Shown: positions 17,869-26,998, numbered from the stretch's first letter. The stretch: DNA of 64,000 nucleotides from Leucobacter salsicius M1-8 (GCF_000350525.1 NZ_AOCN01000015.1:124001-188000), one strand, 5' to 3'. Notes: generated by a model from the sequence alone, not told the origin. Numbers and translations are program-made.

Positions 17869-19539
17869 CTACCCCTCGAACGCCACTTCCCCATCAACCA
17901 GCGTCAGCACAGACCGCGACCCCAGCAATGCGGCAGGCGAGTCAGTGAGTGCATGCGCGCCCCACACCACCAGGTTCGCGCGGTAGCCCGAGGCCAAGCG
18001 CCCGACCGAATCCTCCACGCACGAGGCGTAGGCGGCACCGTATGTAAATGCCGAAAGCGCCTGCGCCGGCGTGAACACTCGCGACGGCTCGTAGGCCGCA
18101 CGAGAGGTATCCAAAGCCGAACGCCCCGTCAGCGCGATGAACAGGTTGTCGGGGGCGAAGTGCGGCGCGGTTGGCGCATCCGTGCCGAGCGCGATCGGCA
18201 CACCCGCATCACGCATCTTGTCCCACGGAAAACCAGCGGTGTCGCGCGGGGACCCCAGCACGGCCATCCAGTTGTCGAGCACGGCGGGGTCGCAGTGCAC
18301 GGGCTGCATCGAAGCCGTAACACCCAGCGCGGCCATGCGTGCGATCGTGTCGTCGGCGACGTACTCGAGGTGCTCGACGCGGGGGCGACGCGATGCGGAA
18401 GCGCCGTTCACGCGAATGACTTCCTCGACCATGTCGAGCGCGATCGCGCTCGCCTCGTCGCCGATCGCGTGCAGCGCGAGCTGCAGTCCGGCGGCGTCGG
18501 CGGCAACAGCCATAGGCAAGGCGAAAGAACGCTCCCAGATCGGCCTCGGCAAAGCACCATTCACGAACGGGTCACGCATCGATGCGGTGCACGCGTCAAT
18601 TACGCCGTCAAGAATGAACTTCACGCCCACGATCCGCAACCACTCATCACCAAAATCAGCGGCGAGTGCGTCACGTGCCGCCACGACCTCTGCAATCTGG
18701 GCAAGATCCGAATCCAGGTCACCGGTAGCGGTGAGCAGCCAGTGCGCGTTCACCGGGAACGGCAGTCGTCCGTCACGCTCGAGCAGGCGGCGGTACGTCG
18801 CCACTTCGGCGTGCCCGAACGACATTTCGGTCGCGCCCGTCACGCCGGTCTCGAGGTACGCGGCGAACGCAGCAGCGAGGTAGCGGTCGCGGTCGGCATC
18901 GGTCGAAACGCTCTCCAAGTACCCCCACGCGTACTGCACCGCGGCGGTCTCAACGAGGAACCCGGTTGCGTCACCGTTCGCATCGCGCACGATCTCGCCG
19001 CCAACGGGGTTGGGCGTCTCGCGAGTAATGCCCATAGCCTCGAGTGCCGCCGTATTCGCCCATACCGAGTGCAGGTCGTTCGCGTCGAGCAGCACGGGTA
19101 CGTCGGCAACGACGGCATCGATCACGGCCGCGGTGGGTTGCTCGCCCTCGGCAAACAGGTCAAACATCCAGCTCGTGCCCGTCAGCACGGTGGCAGAGGG
19201 GTCAGCAGCGCGGCGCTCGGCAAGCCTGCGCTGCACCTCCTCGAGCGTGCCCGCGTCACGCAGCTGCACCTTTGACAGTGCCTCGCCCAGCATCAGCATG
19301 TGGGCGTGACCCTCGATCACTCCCGGCGTGACAAGCGCGCCATCGAGATCTACCTCGCGTGCCCCGGAGCCGGCCACGCTGCGCACCGAAACCAGGTCGC
19401 CGGCCGCGAGAATCCGGTCGCCGCGCACGGCGACGCTCTCGCGCGTCGCCTGGGCTGCATCGCCCGTGAACACGGTCGCGTTCGTGTAAATCGTCGTTTC
19501 GGGGCTCTGCTGTTCGGGGCTCTGTGCAACGGTGCTCAT
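17869..19539 (-). CDS. Amidohydrolase family 3 (YtcJ-like) protein
   Basis: This is a 556-residue metal-dependent amidohydrolase of the YtcJ/DegS-related type. It opens with a small beta domain (TIYTNATVFTGDAAQATRES), then VTPGVIEGHAHMLMLG near residue 70 with the H-x-H metal motif. LALHAIGDEASAIALDMVEE near 330 and RPRVEHLEYVADD near 360 supply further metal histidines, and LGTDAPTAPHFAPDNLFIAL near 430 supplies the catalytic aspartate. The C-terminus returns to the beta domain (GYRANLVVWGAHAL). It probably hydrolyses an amide or imide of unknown identity in the cytosol. It lies downstream of the MFS gene on the other side of a GC-rich gap, so a catabolic or detoxifying partnership is possible but unproven. 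Confidence 0.9.
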   Translation of the reverse strand: MSTVAQSPEQQSPETTIYTNATVFTGDAAQATRESVAVRGDRILAAGDLVSVRSVAGSGAREVDLDGALVTPGVIEGHAHMLMLGEALSKVQLRDAGTLEEVQRRLAERRAADPSATVLTGTSWMFDLFAEGEQPTAAVIDAVVADVPVLLDANDLHSVWANTAALEAMGITRETPNPVGGEIVRDANGDATGFLVETAAVQYAWGYLESVSTDADRDRYLAAAFAAYLETGVTGATEMSFGHAEVATYRRLLERDGRLPFPVNAHWLLTATGDLDSDLAQIAEVVAARDALAADFGDEWLRIVGVKFILDGVIDACTASMRDPFVNGALPRPIWERSFALPMAVAADAAGLQLALHAIGDEASAIALDMVEEVIRVNGASASRRPRVEHLEYVADDTIARMAALGVTASMQPVHCDPAVLDNWMAVLGSPRDTAGFPWDKMRDAGVPIALGTDAPTAPHFAPDNLFIALTGRSALDTSRAAYEPSRVFTPAQALSAFTYGAAYASCVEDSVGRLASGYRANLVVWGAHALTDSPAALLGSRSVLTLVDGEVAFEG

Positions 19540-19640
19540 GCGGGCTCACTTTCTGAGGGGTATGTGATTGAGGCTATCGGGCCGGGGCCGTTCTGGCCCG
19601 GGCTGGGTTGAGGTGTTGGTGATTGATCCGGATCCGGTGC

Positions 19641-20909
19641 TTATTCACCCTGCGGGTAGCGCGCGAGGGCGCGCTCCGCACCCATTGAGACCCGGGCGAT
19701 CGCGACCGTGGGGATGATGGCTGCGAAGCTGACTAGGCCCATGATGAGAGTGAACAGGGGCACGCCGAGCGCCTCGATGAAGATGCTGCCGATCAGCGGT
19801 GCGAAGCTCGAGCCGACGAGGTAGGCACCCAGCAGGGGGCCCGACCAGCGGCCGCGGGCGTCGAGGCCTGCGGCGGTAGCGATGAAGAGGGAGAATGCGA
19901 AGGCATAGACCGCGTTCACCACGATGATGAGGGCCAAGAGTGTGAACGCATCGTCGGTGAGGCCGATGCCGATCTTTGCGGCGCCGCCGAGTACGAGGGC
20001 GATCGCGAGGGGGAGTGCGCGACCGATGCGGTCGCCCGCGATCGTGACGATGAGCATGCCGAGGATCCCGCCCGCGGCCGCAAGGCTGAGCGTGAAGCCC
20101 AGCGCTTGCTCGCTCGCGCCGACCGCGTCGCCGAGCACGGGGGCCATCGTCCAGATCGCGTCCTCACTCGTACCCCAGAGCGCGAACACGACGAGCACGG
20201 CGATGCCCGCAAACGTGATGCGACGGGGAGCCGCGATCTTGAGTGTCGTGGTGACGTCGACCGGCGCGGCGTGCTCGGGGGAGTTGGGTAGCCAGGCGAC
20301 GAGCGCGAGACCCGCGAGCGAGATGAGCGCGAGGACGGCGAAGACGCTGAGCTGTGAGATGCCGATGATCGGGAACGCCGCGAGCACAATCGTGATGAGT
20401 ATGCGGTTGGTGAGGCCGCTTGCGGCCGAGACGCGGTTCGGGTTGCGCAGCGCGGCGATGGCCGCGCCCGAGGTGGAGATCGCGGTGCCGACGCCAGCAC
20501 CGCCGACCACGAGGGCGGCTGCGGCGACGGCGGGACTCGCGATGAACGCGCCCGCACCGAACGCGATCACGGCGAGGAGCAGCCCCGCGGCCGCGAGCGG
20601 GCGGCGGAGCTTGCCCGAGGCGAGGCGTGAGCTCGCGAGACCCACCAGCGCGGATGCGAGCAGCGCCCAGGTGAGCACGTTGCCACCCGCGATGGGGTCG
20701 AAGCCGAGGCTGCCGAGCGCGGTGAGAATGTGTGGCGCAAGGTTCGCCATCATGAGGCTCGCGAGCGCGACGATGAAGGTCGCGCTGCCGTTACGGGCGT
20801 TGAGCTTAAAACGCGGGTCGGCCTGAGGTGACGCCGCTGCCGCGGGCCCGGAAATGGGGGAGCCTGTGCGTGGAGCTGCGGCTGTGGGGCCTGCATTGTT
20901 GGGGGTCAT
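19641..20909 (-). CDS. MFS transporter
   Basis: This is an integral membrane carrier with about 12 hydrophobic segments and the two-times-six organisation of the major facilitator superfamily. The N-terminal half includes ATFIVALASLMMANLAPHIL and GGAGVGTAISTSGAAIAALR. The second half begins near TLKIAAPRRITFAGIAVLVV. The charged loop AGDRIGRALPLAIALVLGG between segments is MFS-like. The first 30 or so residues are proline/alanine-rich and probably cytosolic. I prefer the ATG at 20,907-20,909; another lies 16 codons upstream. The gene is divergent from a TetR regulator with a perfect palindrome between them, which suggests an inducible exporter; the substrate is unknown. Confidence 0.85.
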   Translation of the reverse strand: MTPNNAGPTAAAPRTGSPISGPAAAASPQADPRFKLNARNGSATFIVALASLMMANLAPHILTALGSLGFDPIAGGNVLTWALLASALVGLASSRLASGKLRRPLAAAGLLLAVIAFGAGAFIASPAVAAAALVVGGAGVGTAISTSGAAIAALRNPNRVSAASGLTNRILITIVLAAFPIIGISQLSVFAVLALISLAGLALVAWLPNSPEHAAPVDVTTTLKIAAPRRITFAGIAVLVVFALWGTSEDAIWTMAPVLGDAVGASEQALGFTLSLAAAGGILGMLIVTIAGDRIGRALPLAIALVLGGAAKIGIGLTDDAFTLLALIIVVNAVYAFAFSLFIATAAGLDARGRWSGPLLGAYLVGSSFAPLIGSIFIEALGVPLFTLIMGLVSFAAIIPTVAIARVSMGAERALARYPQGE

Positions 20910-20961
20910 GGTCGTCTCGTTTCCGGCTTCGCTGACGGTGGCATGCTGTGGGAGCAATTTT

Positions 20962-20980
20962 AACCGAAATCATTTCGGTT
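20962..20980. promoter_or_regulatory. Palindromic operator between MFS and TetR genes
   Basis: AACCGAAAT and ATTTCGGTT flank a single C, giving a perfect 19-bp palindrome in an AT-rich patch midway between the divergent MFS (start 20,909) and TetR (start 21,041) genes. It is the expected target of that TetR protein and could repress both genes. Confidence 0.8.
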
Positions 20981-21040
20981 ATTCGTTGCAATCGTGCCCG
21001 CTGTGGGAAGATCTGTCAAGCAGGCTCAAGGAGGACCCCC

Positions 21041-21667
21041 GTGGCACGACCCCGTATCGCCCGTCTCAGTCGAGAGATCATCGGCCGCGCCGCCATCGAC
21101 TATGTCGAGGCCGGCCATAATCTGCAGCTTGTGCCGCTCGCGCACGAGCTCGAGGTGAGCGTCTCCTCGCTGTACCACCATGTGAAGGGACGCGATGGGG
21201 TGATCCAAGCGATGCGGCAGGTGCTGGTCGCCGAGTACGTGCCCGATGTGCCCGTGAGCGAGGGGGCCGACTGGGCGACCCGCGTGCGGGGCGAGGTCGA
21301 GGCGACCTGGCGCATGTACGCCGACCACCCGCGCGTGCTCGAGCTGATGCTTACCGTGGTTATCGACGAGCCCGCGGTACTGCGCTTTTACACGAGCCTC
21401 GTCGACGCGCTGAGGGAGGCGGGGGTGCCCGACGATGAAGTGCTCACCACGGTCGAAGTGCTCGACGCATTTACCTTTGGTGCAGCGTTCGATGCAATGT
21501 CACCCGACGAGATCATGAAGCCGGGTGAAGCCGACGGCAAGCTTGCCGAGCTGCTCTCGGTGCACCCGGTGGGCCGAGCGCGCAACCGGCTGATGTTCGA
21601 CCGTGGTCTCGACCTGCTGATCGACGGGATCCGGGCCCGGGTGGCGCGAGGTGCTCGGGGGCAGTGA
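21041..21667 (+). CDS. TetR-family repressor, probable regulator of the MFS gene
   Basis: The 208-residue protein has a TetR helix-turn-helix at residues about 10-55: RLSREIIGRAAIDYVEAGHN, then LAHELEVSVSSLYHHVKGRD. The ligand domain includes TWRMYADHPRVLELMLTV and TFGAAFDAMSPDE and resembles the TetR C-terminal group that often senses small drugs. I chose the GTG at 21,041 because a strong ribosome-binding site, AAGGAGGA at 21,028-21,035, lies just before it. Residues encoded upstream of it are not family-like. The operator at 20,962-20,980 and the divergent MFS gene suggest that it controls efflux. Confidence 0.88.
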   Translation: MARPRIARLSREIIGRAAIDYVEAGHNLQLVPLAHELEVSVSSLYHHVKGRDGVIQAMRQVLVAEYVPDVPVSEGADWATRVRGEVEATWRMYADHPRVLELMLTVVIDEPAVLRFYTSLVDALREAGVPDDEVLTTVEVLDAFTFGAAFDAMSPDEIMKPGEADGKLAELLSVHPVGRARNRLMFDRGLDLLIDGIRARVARGARGQ

Positions 21668-21673
21668 TGCGCC

Positions 21674-22243
21674 TCATGTTGGGCGGGAACTCCCGTCGCC
21701 CAAGACTTGTGTCCGGTCTTGCGTCCGGTCTCGCGGGGTGATGATCACCAAGATACCCTCGCCGGGCCCGCGCACGGTGGTGTAGCGGTGTGGACCAGCA
21801 CTTGACCAGGTGAATGTCTCACCTGCCTCGACGGTGGTTTCGTCGCCGACCGGGCCCACCCGCATCGCCCCCGAGGTGATGGTGAGGTGCTCGGTGACGT
21901 CTGCCCCGTGGCCAGGCGAGGTGTGATCGGCTCCCACCGGAAACTCTGCCCGAAACACTTCAACCGTATGCTCCGGCAAATGTCGCACGGAGAGGAGTAC
22001 GGTGCGCAGGCCATTCTCCGACACCGAGTCGGCGCCTGGATCCTCACCGAGCAAGGCCGTCAGAGGAACCCCGAGGGGCTCGCAGATCGCATAGAGCGTC
22101 TCGACCGTGGGGTTGCGGCGGCCGGTCTCAATCTCAGAGAGGGATCCCTTTCCGACATTGGCGCGGCGCGCGAGCTCAGACAGACTCAATCCACGTTCAG
22201 TGCGGAGTTCGCGCAGGCGGGCGCCGAGATGGAGGAGGGGCAT
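21674..22243 (-). CDS. XRE-family regulator with C-terminal cupin domain
   Basis: The 189-residue protein joins an N-terminal XRE helix-turn-helix (residues about 6-62: LGARLRELRTERGLSLSELA, RRANVGKGSLSEIETGRRNP) to a cupin sensor domain (about 95-180: HTSPGHGADVTEHLTITSGA, then AGETFTWSSAGPHRYTTVRG). Regulators of this type respond to small metabolites or act on stress or catabolic genes. It is divergent from a BenE-type transporter with only 22 bp between the starts. A perfect palindrome sits at the beginning of the transporter gene, so control of that gene is likely. It converges with the TetR gene, which ends 6 bp away. Confidence 0.88.
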   Translation of the reverse strand: MPLLHLGARLRELRTERGLSLSELARRANVGKGSLSEIETGRRNPTVETLYAICEPLGVPLTALLGEDPGADSVSENGLRTVLLSVRHLPEHTVEVFRAEFPVGADHTSPGHGADVTEHLTITSGAMRVGPVGDETTVEAGETFTWSSAGPHRYTTVRGPGEGILVIITPRDRTQDRTQVLGDGSSRPT

Positions 22244-22265
22244 GAGCCCATGATACGTTCTGTAT

Positions 22266-23507
22266 ATGAAACGTTCCGTTAACGGAACGCGCGGGCGTGC
22301 CGCTCTATGGGTGCCCGTGGGGGCGGGTCTCGTCTGTAGCCTCGTGGCGTTCACGGCGGCCTTCGCAGTGGTGCTCAGCGGGCTGCAGGCAGTCGGGGCC
22401 ACCCCGCGGCAGGCCGCCTCCGGGCTGCTCGCGGTCACCGTAACCATGGGTGCGGCGAGCATCTTGCTGTCGTGGCGCTACCGAATGCCCATCACCTCGG
22501 CCTGGTCAACGCCCGGCGCTGCGCTCCTGATGACGACGGGGCTCGTCACGGGCGGGTGGCCCGCAGCGGTCGGCGCGTTCATTGCCTGCGGCGTGCTGCT
22601 GACGGTCACCGGGCTGTGGCCGGGGCTCGCCAGGCTCGTGCAACGGATCCCGGTTCCCCTCGCGCAGGCGATGCTGGCGGGGATCCTGCTGCCGTTGTGC
22701 ATCGCCCCGGTGTCGGCGCTCGTGACGAACCCCCTCCCGGTCGTCCCGATCGTGGTGACCTGGCTCGTGATGATGAGAGTGAGCCCGAAGTGGGCGGTGC
22801 CCTTGGCGCTCGCGGTTGGGATGATCGCAATTGTCGTGAGCCTGAACCTCTCAGGCTCGGTGCCCCAGGTGGCCGCGCTCGTCCCGCACATCGAGTGGAC
22901 CACCCCCACGGTGACGCTGCAGGCCCTGACCGGGGTGGCGCTGCCGCTGTACATCGTGACGATGGCGTCGCAGAACATCCCCGGCGTCGCAGTCATGTCG
23001 AGCCTCGGATACACCGTGCCTTGGCGGCCAGCCCTCACGATCACCGGCATCGCCTCGATTGTGAGCGCCCCGATGGGAGGCCATGCAGTCAACCTCGCCG
23101 CACTCAGTGCCGCACTCGCCGCAGGCCCTGAGGCGGGCCCCAAAGACCGGCGTTGGATCGCCGGAGTCTCCGCTGGCGTGAGCTATGTCGTTCTCGGAAT
23201 ATTGAGCGCAGGCCTCGCGACCGCGGTGCTCGCCGCCCCCGAAGAGATCGTGCAGACGGTCGCAGGGATTGCGCTATTCGCTACCTTCGCCTCGGCATGC
23301 ACGAGCGCCATGGCTGACCCCGCTCTCCGGCTGCCAGCGGCGGTCACGCTCGCCGTCGCAGCGTCGGGCGTTAGCGCCGGCGGCCTCAGCTCCGCCTTCT
23401 GGGCGCTGGTGGCCGGGATCGTGCTGGCCGCGTTGCTCTCGACTCGCTCCGGGAGCGGGAGTGGGAGCGGGATCGGGACGCGTGCGAGTGCGAAACGAGA
23501 ACAATAA
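22266..23507 (+). CDS. BenE/YdcO-family (benzoate:proton symporter type) transporter
   Basis: This is a 413-residue integral membrane protein with about 11-12 hydrophobic segments. It has the BenE pattern: YRMPITSAWSTPGAALLMT near residue 78, PLAQAMLAGILLPLCIAPV near 135, MASQNIPGVAVMSSLGYTVP near 238, and SAPMGGHAVNLAALSAAL near 262. BenE proteins import benzoate or related aromatic acids with protons; the true substrate is not shown, and no benzoate catabolic genes are visible nearby. The C-terminus is a serine/glycine-rich tail. It is divergent from the XRE-cupin regulator. Confidence 0.87.
   Translation: MKRSVNGTRGRAALWVPVGAGLVCSLVAFTAAFAVVLSGLQAVGATPRQAASGLLAVTVTMGAASILLSWRYRMPITSAWSTPGAALLMTTGLVTGGWPAAVGAFIACGVLLTVTGLWPGLARLVQRIPVPLAQAMLAGILLPLCIAPVSALVTNPLPVVPIVVTWLVMMRVSPKWAVPLALAVGMIAIVVSLNLSGSVPQVAALVPHIEWTTPTVTLQALTGVALPLYIVTMASQNIPGVAVMSSLGYTVPWRPALTITGIASIVSAPMGGHAVNLAALSAALAAGPEAGPKDRRWIAGVSAGVSYVVLGILSAGLATAVLAAPEEIVQTVAGIALFATFASACTSAMADPALRLPAAVTLAVAASGVSAGGLSSAFWALVAGIVLAALLSTRSGSGSGSGIGTRASAKREQ
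22272..22289. promoter_or_regulatory. Perfect palindrome over the start of the BenE gene
   Basis: CGTTCCGTTAACGGAACG is an 18-bp perfect palindrome beginning 6 bases after the A of the ATG, so it lies inside codons 3-8. An ACGTTC half-site recurs at 22,255-22,260, just upstream of the start and 16 bp from the same hexamer at 22,271. This is the likely binding site of the divergent XRE-cupin protein. Confidence 0.6.
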
Positions 23508-23557
23508 CGAATGCCCCGGCGCTGCACGGTCATCGTGCTCCCGCATACACTCAAGGT

Positions 23558-24634
23558 GTGAGCATGCGACGTGGACCCCTGATCGGCGTAATCCTGGCGT
23601 GCGCGGCGCTCGCCGCCTGCCTCGTGGCGGTGCTGTGGCGCGGTGACACTCGCCCCGGTGGCGCGCGATCACACGCCGACCACACGCAGCCGCAGGCCGC
23701 CGCCGTGGACGACGTCGTCGCGACGTACAGCACCGCGACCGACAGCCCCGTGACCAATGTCATCGTCGCGGGCCCCGCGGCTCGATCCGGAGCCACACAG
23801 GCCCAGCCCACCGGCGGCATCAACCGCGTGGGATCCGCGGAGATCCCGGTGCGCCGCTACGACCCCGCTGGCGGCGAGGAGCCCTGGGCTGTGCTCGTGT
23901 GGGCCCACGGGGGTTCGTTCGTGCGCGGCGGGCTCGACATGCCCGAGGCCGACTGGACAGCGCGCCAGTTCGCAGCGGCAGGCATGCGCGTGTACTCCGT
24001 CGACTACGTCCTCGCGAGCGACACCGTGAAGGCGCCGGCTCCCGCGAACGACGTGGCCGCGGTGGCCCGCTGGGTCGCGCGCACCGAGGATGTCCCGCTG
24101 CTCATCGGCGGGGCGAGCGCGGGTGCGCACCTCGCGACGCTCGCCGCCCTCGACCGTGCCGAGGCGGCCGCGGCCGGTGAGGGCGAGGCGGCCGCGGCCC
24201 TGCTGCTCGAGTACCCCACAATGCACCGGGTGCAGCGTGCCGACGCCGCGATCGCGACGGCGACTGCGGGACTCGCTGAGGGGCTGCGATTTGATCCGGA
24301 TCGCATCGAGCAGATGTACGCGACGCATCTGGGCGATGCCGAGGGGGCGGGGCTCGACCCGGCGCGTCTCGTAGCGGGGGAAATTGCGGCTGAACGGCTC
24401 GCGCTCTTGCCCCCGACTGTGATCGTCAACGCCGAGCTCGACGACCTGCGCGCTTCGGGCGAGCAGTTTGCTGAGCAGCTCGCGATGGCGCGGGTGCGTG
24501 TCGTTGAGTACACGCAGGCGGGCGTGGCGCACGGGTACTTGAATCGGCCGGCGGAATCGGACGAGGCGCTCGCGAGTGCGCAGCAGACGATTGATCGGTT
24601 TGTGGCGGGTGCGCGGGACGCATTGGGTGGGTAG
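23558..24634 (+). CDS. Exported or membrane-anchored alpha/beta hydrolase (HSL/abhydrolase-3 type esterase)
   Basis: The 358-residue protein has an N-terminal hydrophobic segment (residues about 7-27, RRGPLIGVILACAALAACLV) that is a signal peptide or anchor. It could carry a lipobox ending at the Cys in LAAC. The catalytic domain follows with WAHGGSFVRGG near residue 115 (the HGG oxyanion motif), IGGASAGAHLATLAAL near 183 (nucleophile Ser), NAELDDLRASGEQFAEQL near 290 (acid Asp), and AGVAHGYLNR near 328 (His). It is an esterase or lipase-like enzyme acting outside the cytosol. The start is a GTG; an ATG two codons later is an alternative. Confidence 0.85.
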   Translation: MSMRRGPLIGVILACAALAACLVAVLWRGDTRPGGARSHADHTQPQAAAVDDVVATYSTATDSPVTNVIVAGPAARSGATQAQPTGGINRVGSAEIPVRRYDPAGGEEPWAVLVWAHGGSFVRGGLDMPEADWTARQFAAAGMRVYSVDYVLASDTVKAPAPANDVAAVARWVARTEDVPLLIGGASAGAHLATLAALDRAEAAAAGEGEAAAALLLEYPTMHRVQRADAAIATATAGLAEGLRFDPDRIEQMYATHLGDAEGAGLDPARLVAGEIAAERLALLPPTVIVNAELDDLRASGEQFAEQLAMARVRVVEYTQAGVAHGYLNRPAESDEALASAQQTIDRFVAGARDALGG

Positions 24635-24727
24635 CCTCTCGACGCATCGCCCGCTTCGTGACACGATGGGGTGACCCGGGTGCGCCAGCGGAGTCGCGCT
24701 CAGACCGCTCAAAGATTGGAGCGCACG

Positions 24728-25069
24728 ATGCGTTATTTACTGCTTGTTCAAGGGTCCACGTCAGAGGAAGTCGCTGCCCGCGACGCGGGCCGGATCGAGG
24801 CCGACATCGCGTTCGCCGCGAGGTTCGACGACGAATTACTGGCGTCGTCGGAGCTTGAGTGGAGCGAGGTGCTCGGAACCGTTGACAGGTCGCGCGTGGT
24901 CAGCCCCGACGGCGAGGCCTGGGCGGGCGGCGTGACCGGGGTATCCCGGGTATGGGCTGTGCGGGTCGGCACGGTCGACCGCGCGCACGACCTGGCAGCT
25001 CGCATCGCAAGCGAGCTCGGGGTGAATGTCGAGGTGCGCGAGTGTTTGGTGGGAGCGCAGCGGCCGTAG
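24728..25069 (+). CDS. YCII/DGPF-domain-like small protein
   Basis: The 113-residue protein begins MRYLLLVQGSTSEEVAARDA and ends with an alpha-beta unit, VWAVRVGTVDRAHDLAARIA, then VNVEVREC. The beginning and this C-terminal unit match the plan of YCII-related proteins, which are small dimeric proteins of uncertain role; the middle is divergent and the YCII catalytic His/Asp are not obvious. I chose ATG 24,728 because it aligns with YCII starts and has a GGAG nearby upstream. It lies between the esterase and the cytosine deaminase on the same strand without overlap. Confidence 0.6.
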   Translation: MRYLLLVQGSTSEEVAARDAGRIEADIAFAARFDDELLASSELEWSEVLGTVDRSRVVSPDGEAWAGGVTGVSRVWAVRVGTVDRAHDLAARIASELGVNVEVRECLVGAQRP

Positions 25070-25149
25070 CGCTCAAGAACAGGCCAACGCACGGTATCCG
25101 GATTCGCCCGGGGCTGAGCAACGCAACACCCGCAAGGTACGATTTTGGT

Positions 25150-25668
25150 ATGCAACTCAGTGACAACGACGCAAAGTACCTTGGCCTCGCCATCGAGCAG
25201 GCCGAGCTCGGATGGAATGAGGGCGGCGTTCCCATTGGAGCCGTGCTCGTGCATCACAGCAAGGACGGCGACAAGGTGCTCGCCGTCGGCCGCAACCAGC
25301 GCGTGCAGATGGGTAGCGCGATCCGCCACGGCGAGACCGACTGCCTCGAGAACGCGGGCCGTCTGCCGGCCAGCGTGTACCGCGAGTGCACCCTCTACAC
25401 GACGCTGTCACCCTGCACGATGTGCGCCGGCACTGCGATCCTGTATGACATTCCCCGTATCGTGATCGGAGAGAACCGCAGCTTCCAGGCCTCCGAAGAG
25501 TGGCTGCGCAGTAAGGGTACCGAGCTGGTCGTCGCCGACGACGCGACCTGCATCGGCCTCATGGACCGCATGATGACCGAGCGCCCCGAGATCTGGGCCG
25601 AGGACATCGGAGTCGAGACGAGCGACCTGCGCGAGAATAGCGCCGACGCACACACCACGACCGCGTGA
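25150..25668 (+). CDS. Cytosine deaminase, zinc-dependent (yeast Fcy1-like)
   Basis: This is a 172-residue member of the cytidine-deaminase superfamily. It contains the catalytic HGE (His60, Glu62) in IRHGETDCLENAG and the zinc cysteines in TLSPCTMCAGTAILYD (Cys89, Cys92), followed by IVIGENRSFQ. This pattern matches yeast cytosine deaminase, which converts cytosine to uracil for salvage, rather than the amidohydrolase-type CodA. The stop codon overlaps the GTG of the next gene, a cytosine permease, which supports cytosine as substrate. I chose ATG 25,150 because the frame upstream lacks family features. Confidence 0.93.
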   Translation: MQLSDNDAKYLGLAIEQAELGWNEGGVPIGAVLVHHSKDGDKVLAVGRNQRVQMGSAIRHGETDCLENAGRLPASVYRECTLYTTLSPCTMCAGTAILYDIPRIVIGENRSFQASEEWLRSKGTELVVADDATCIGLMDRMMTERPEIWAEDIGVETSDLRENSADAHTTTA

Positions 25669-26987
25669 GCCCGCGAGACACGGCGCAGACAGAGTCTGCG
25701 CCCATGACGGCTGCCCAAAAGCCCGAGGCCGACACCGCCCCGGTCATCGACCTCGACTACCCGGTGACCCCGGTGCCGACCCACGCGCGCAAGGGGTTCT
25801 TCTCGCTCGCGGTCGTGCTGCTCGGCTTCACGGTCTTCACCCCGACGATGGTGGCCGGCGCCTCGCTCGGCGAGAGTTTCGGCCTCACCGATCTGCTGAT
25901 CGTCATCACGCTCGGCTCGCTCGTGCTCGGAGCCTACGTTGCGGCGCTCGGCTGGATCGGTGCCCGCACCGGCCTCACGACCGTGGTGATGGCCCGCTAC
26001 ACGCTGGGCACGCGCGGCTCGAAGCTCGCCTCGCTGCTGCTGGGTGGCACCCAGGTCGGCTGGTACGGCGTGTGCATCGGCATGATCGGCGACCTGACCG
26101 CGCAGGCATTTGGCTGGGAAGGCTACGGCGCCAGGGCCGCCATCATGATCGCCGTCAGCGCGCTCATGTGCGTCACCGCCTGCTACGGCTACCGCGGCAT
26201 GTACTGGGTGTCGCTCATCTCGACCCCGCTGATTCTGGTGCTCGCGTTCTGGGTGCTGTCGCGCTCGCTCGACGAGGTCGGTGGCTGGGCGGGCCTCGCC
26301 GCGATTCAGCCCGAATCCAAGATGACGATCGCGGTCGCGATCACGGCGGTCGTGGGCACGTTCGTGTCGGCCGGATCGCAGGCCCCCAACTGGACGCGCT
26401 TCGCCAAGTCGGGCCGTCAGGCCGTGCTCGCCTGCGCGACCGGGTTCTTGATCGGCAACGCGTTGATGATCTTCTTCGGTGCGGTCGGCGCAATCTCGTT
26501 CGGCGAGGGTGACTTCGTGCTCGTGCTGTACCAGCTCGGCCTCATCGGCTGGGGGCTCTTCCTGCTGTTTGGCAACCTCTGGAAGTCGAACGCCGACGCC
26601 GCCTACTCCTTCGGGGTTGCCGGCGCCGAGATGTTCGAGAAGCCGAGCAAGACCCGCTTCGTGATCGTGGGATCCATTATCGGCACCGTGCTCGCGCTCG
26701 TCGGCGTGCACGAGCACCTGCCGCAGTATCTCGGCATGCTCGGCACGTTTATTCCGCCCCTCGGTGGCGTGATCATCGGCGACTACCTCGCGCGCTGGCG
26801 TCGCACCCAGATGCCCGAGGGTGAGAAGCTGCCGCGCTTCAACTTGGTCACGCTCGGCATCTACCTGTTCTCGTGCCTGCTCGCCTGGCTTGCCGGGTTC
26901 TACGAGTTGGGGATTCCGCCCGTCATTGGCATTTTGGCCGCGCTCGTGCTGTCGATCGCGCTCGCACGGCTCTCCCCGCGCAAGTAG
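25665..26987 (+). CDS. codB: Cytosine permease (NCS1 family)
   Basis: This is a 440-residue NCS1 symporter with about 12 hydrophobic segments. Typical parts are GFTVFTPTMVAGASLGESF near residue 52, YTLGTRGSKLASLLLGGTQV near 110, GYRGMYWVSLISTPLILV near 170, GTFVSAGSQAPNWTRFAKSG near 222, and PPLGGVIIGDYLARWRR near 360. It imports cytosine for the deaminase encoded immediately upstream; the two genes overlap by GTGA. The start is GTG 25,665, and a later in-frame ATG is possible. The operon ends in a very strong bidirectional terminator. No operator or riboswitch was seen upstream. Confidence 0.93.
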   Translation: MSPRDTAQTESAPMTAAQKPEADTAPVIDLDYPVTPVPTHARKGFFSLAVVLLGFTVFTPTMVAGASLGESFGLTDLLIVITLGSLVLGAYVAALGWIGARTGLTTVVMARYTLGTRGSKLASLLLGGTQVGWYGVCIGMIGDLTAQAFGWEGYGARAAIMIAVSALMCVTACYGYRGMYWVSLISTPLILVLAFWVLSRSLDEVGGWAGLAAIQPESKMTIAVAITAVVGTFVSAGSQAPNWTRFAKSGRQAVLACATGFLIGNALMIFFGAVGAISFGEGDFVLVLYQLGLIGWGLFLLFGNLWKSNADAAYSFGVAGAEMFEKPSKTRFVIVGSIIGTVLALVGVHEHLPQYLGMLGTFIPPLGGVIIGDYLARWRRTQMPEGEKLPRFNLVTLGIYLFSCLLAWLAGFYELGIPPVIGILAALVLSIALARLSPRK

Positions 26988-26998
26988 TCGCGGGCGTC

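Noticed and set aside
25395-26717. 440-codon minus-strand frame opposite codB
   Set aside because: Charged low-complexity shadow of a membrane-protein gene.
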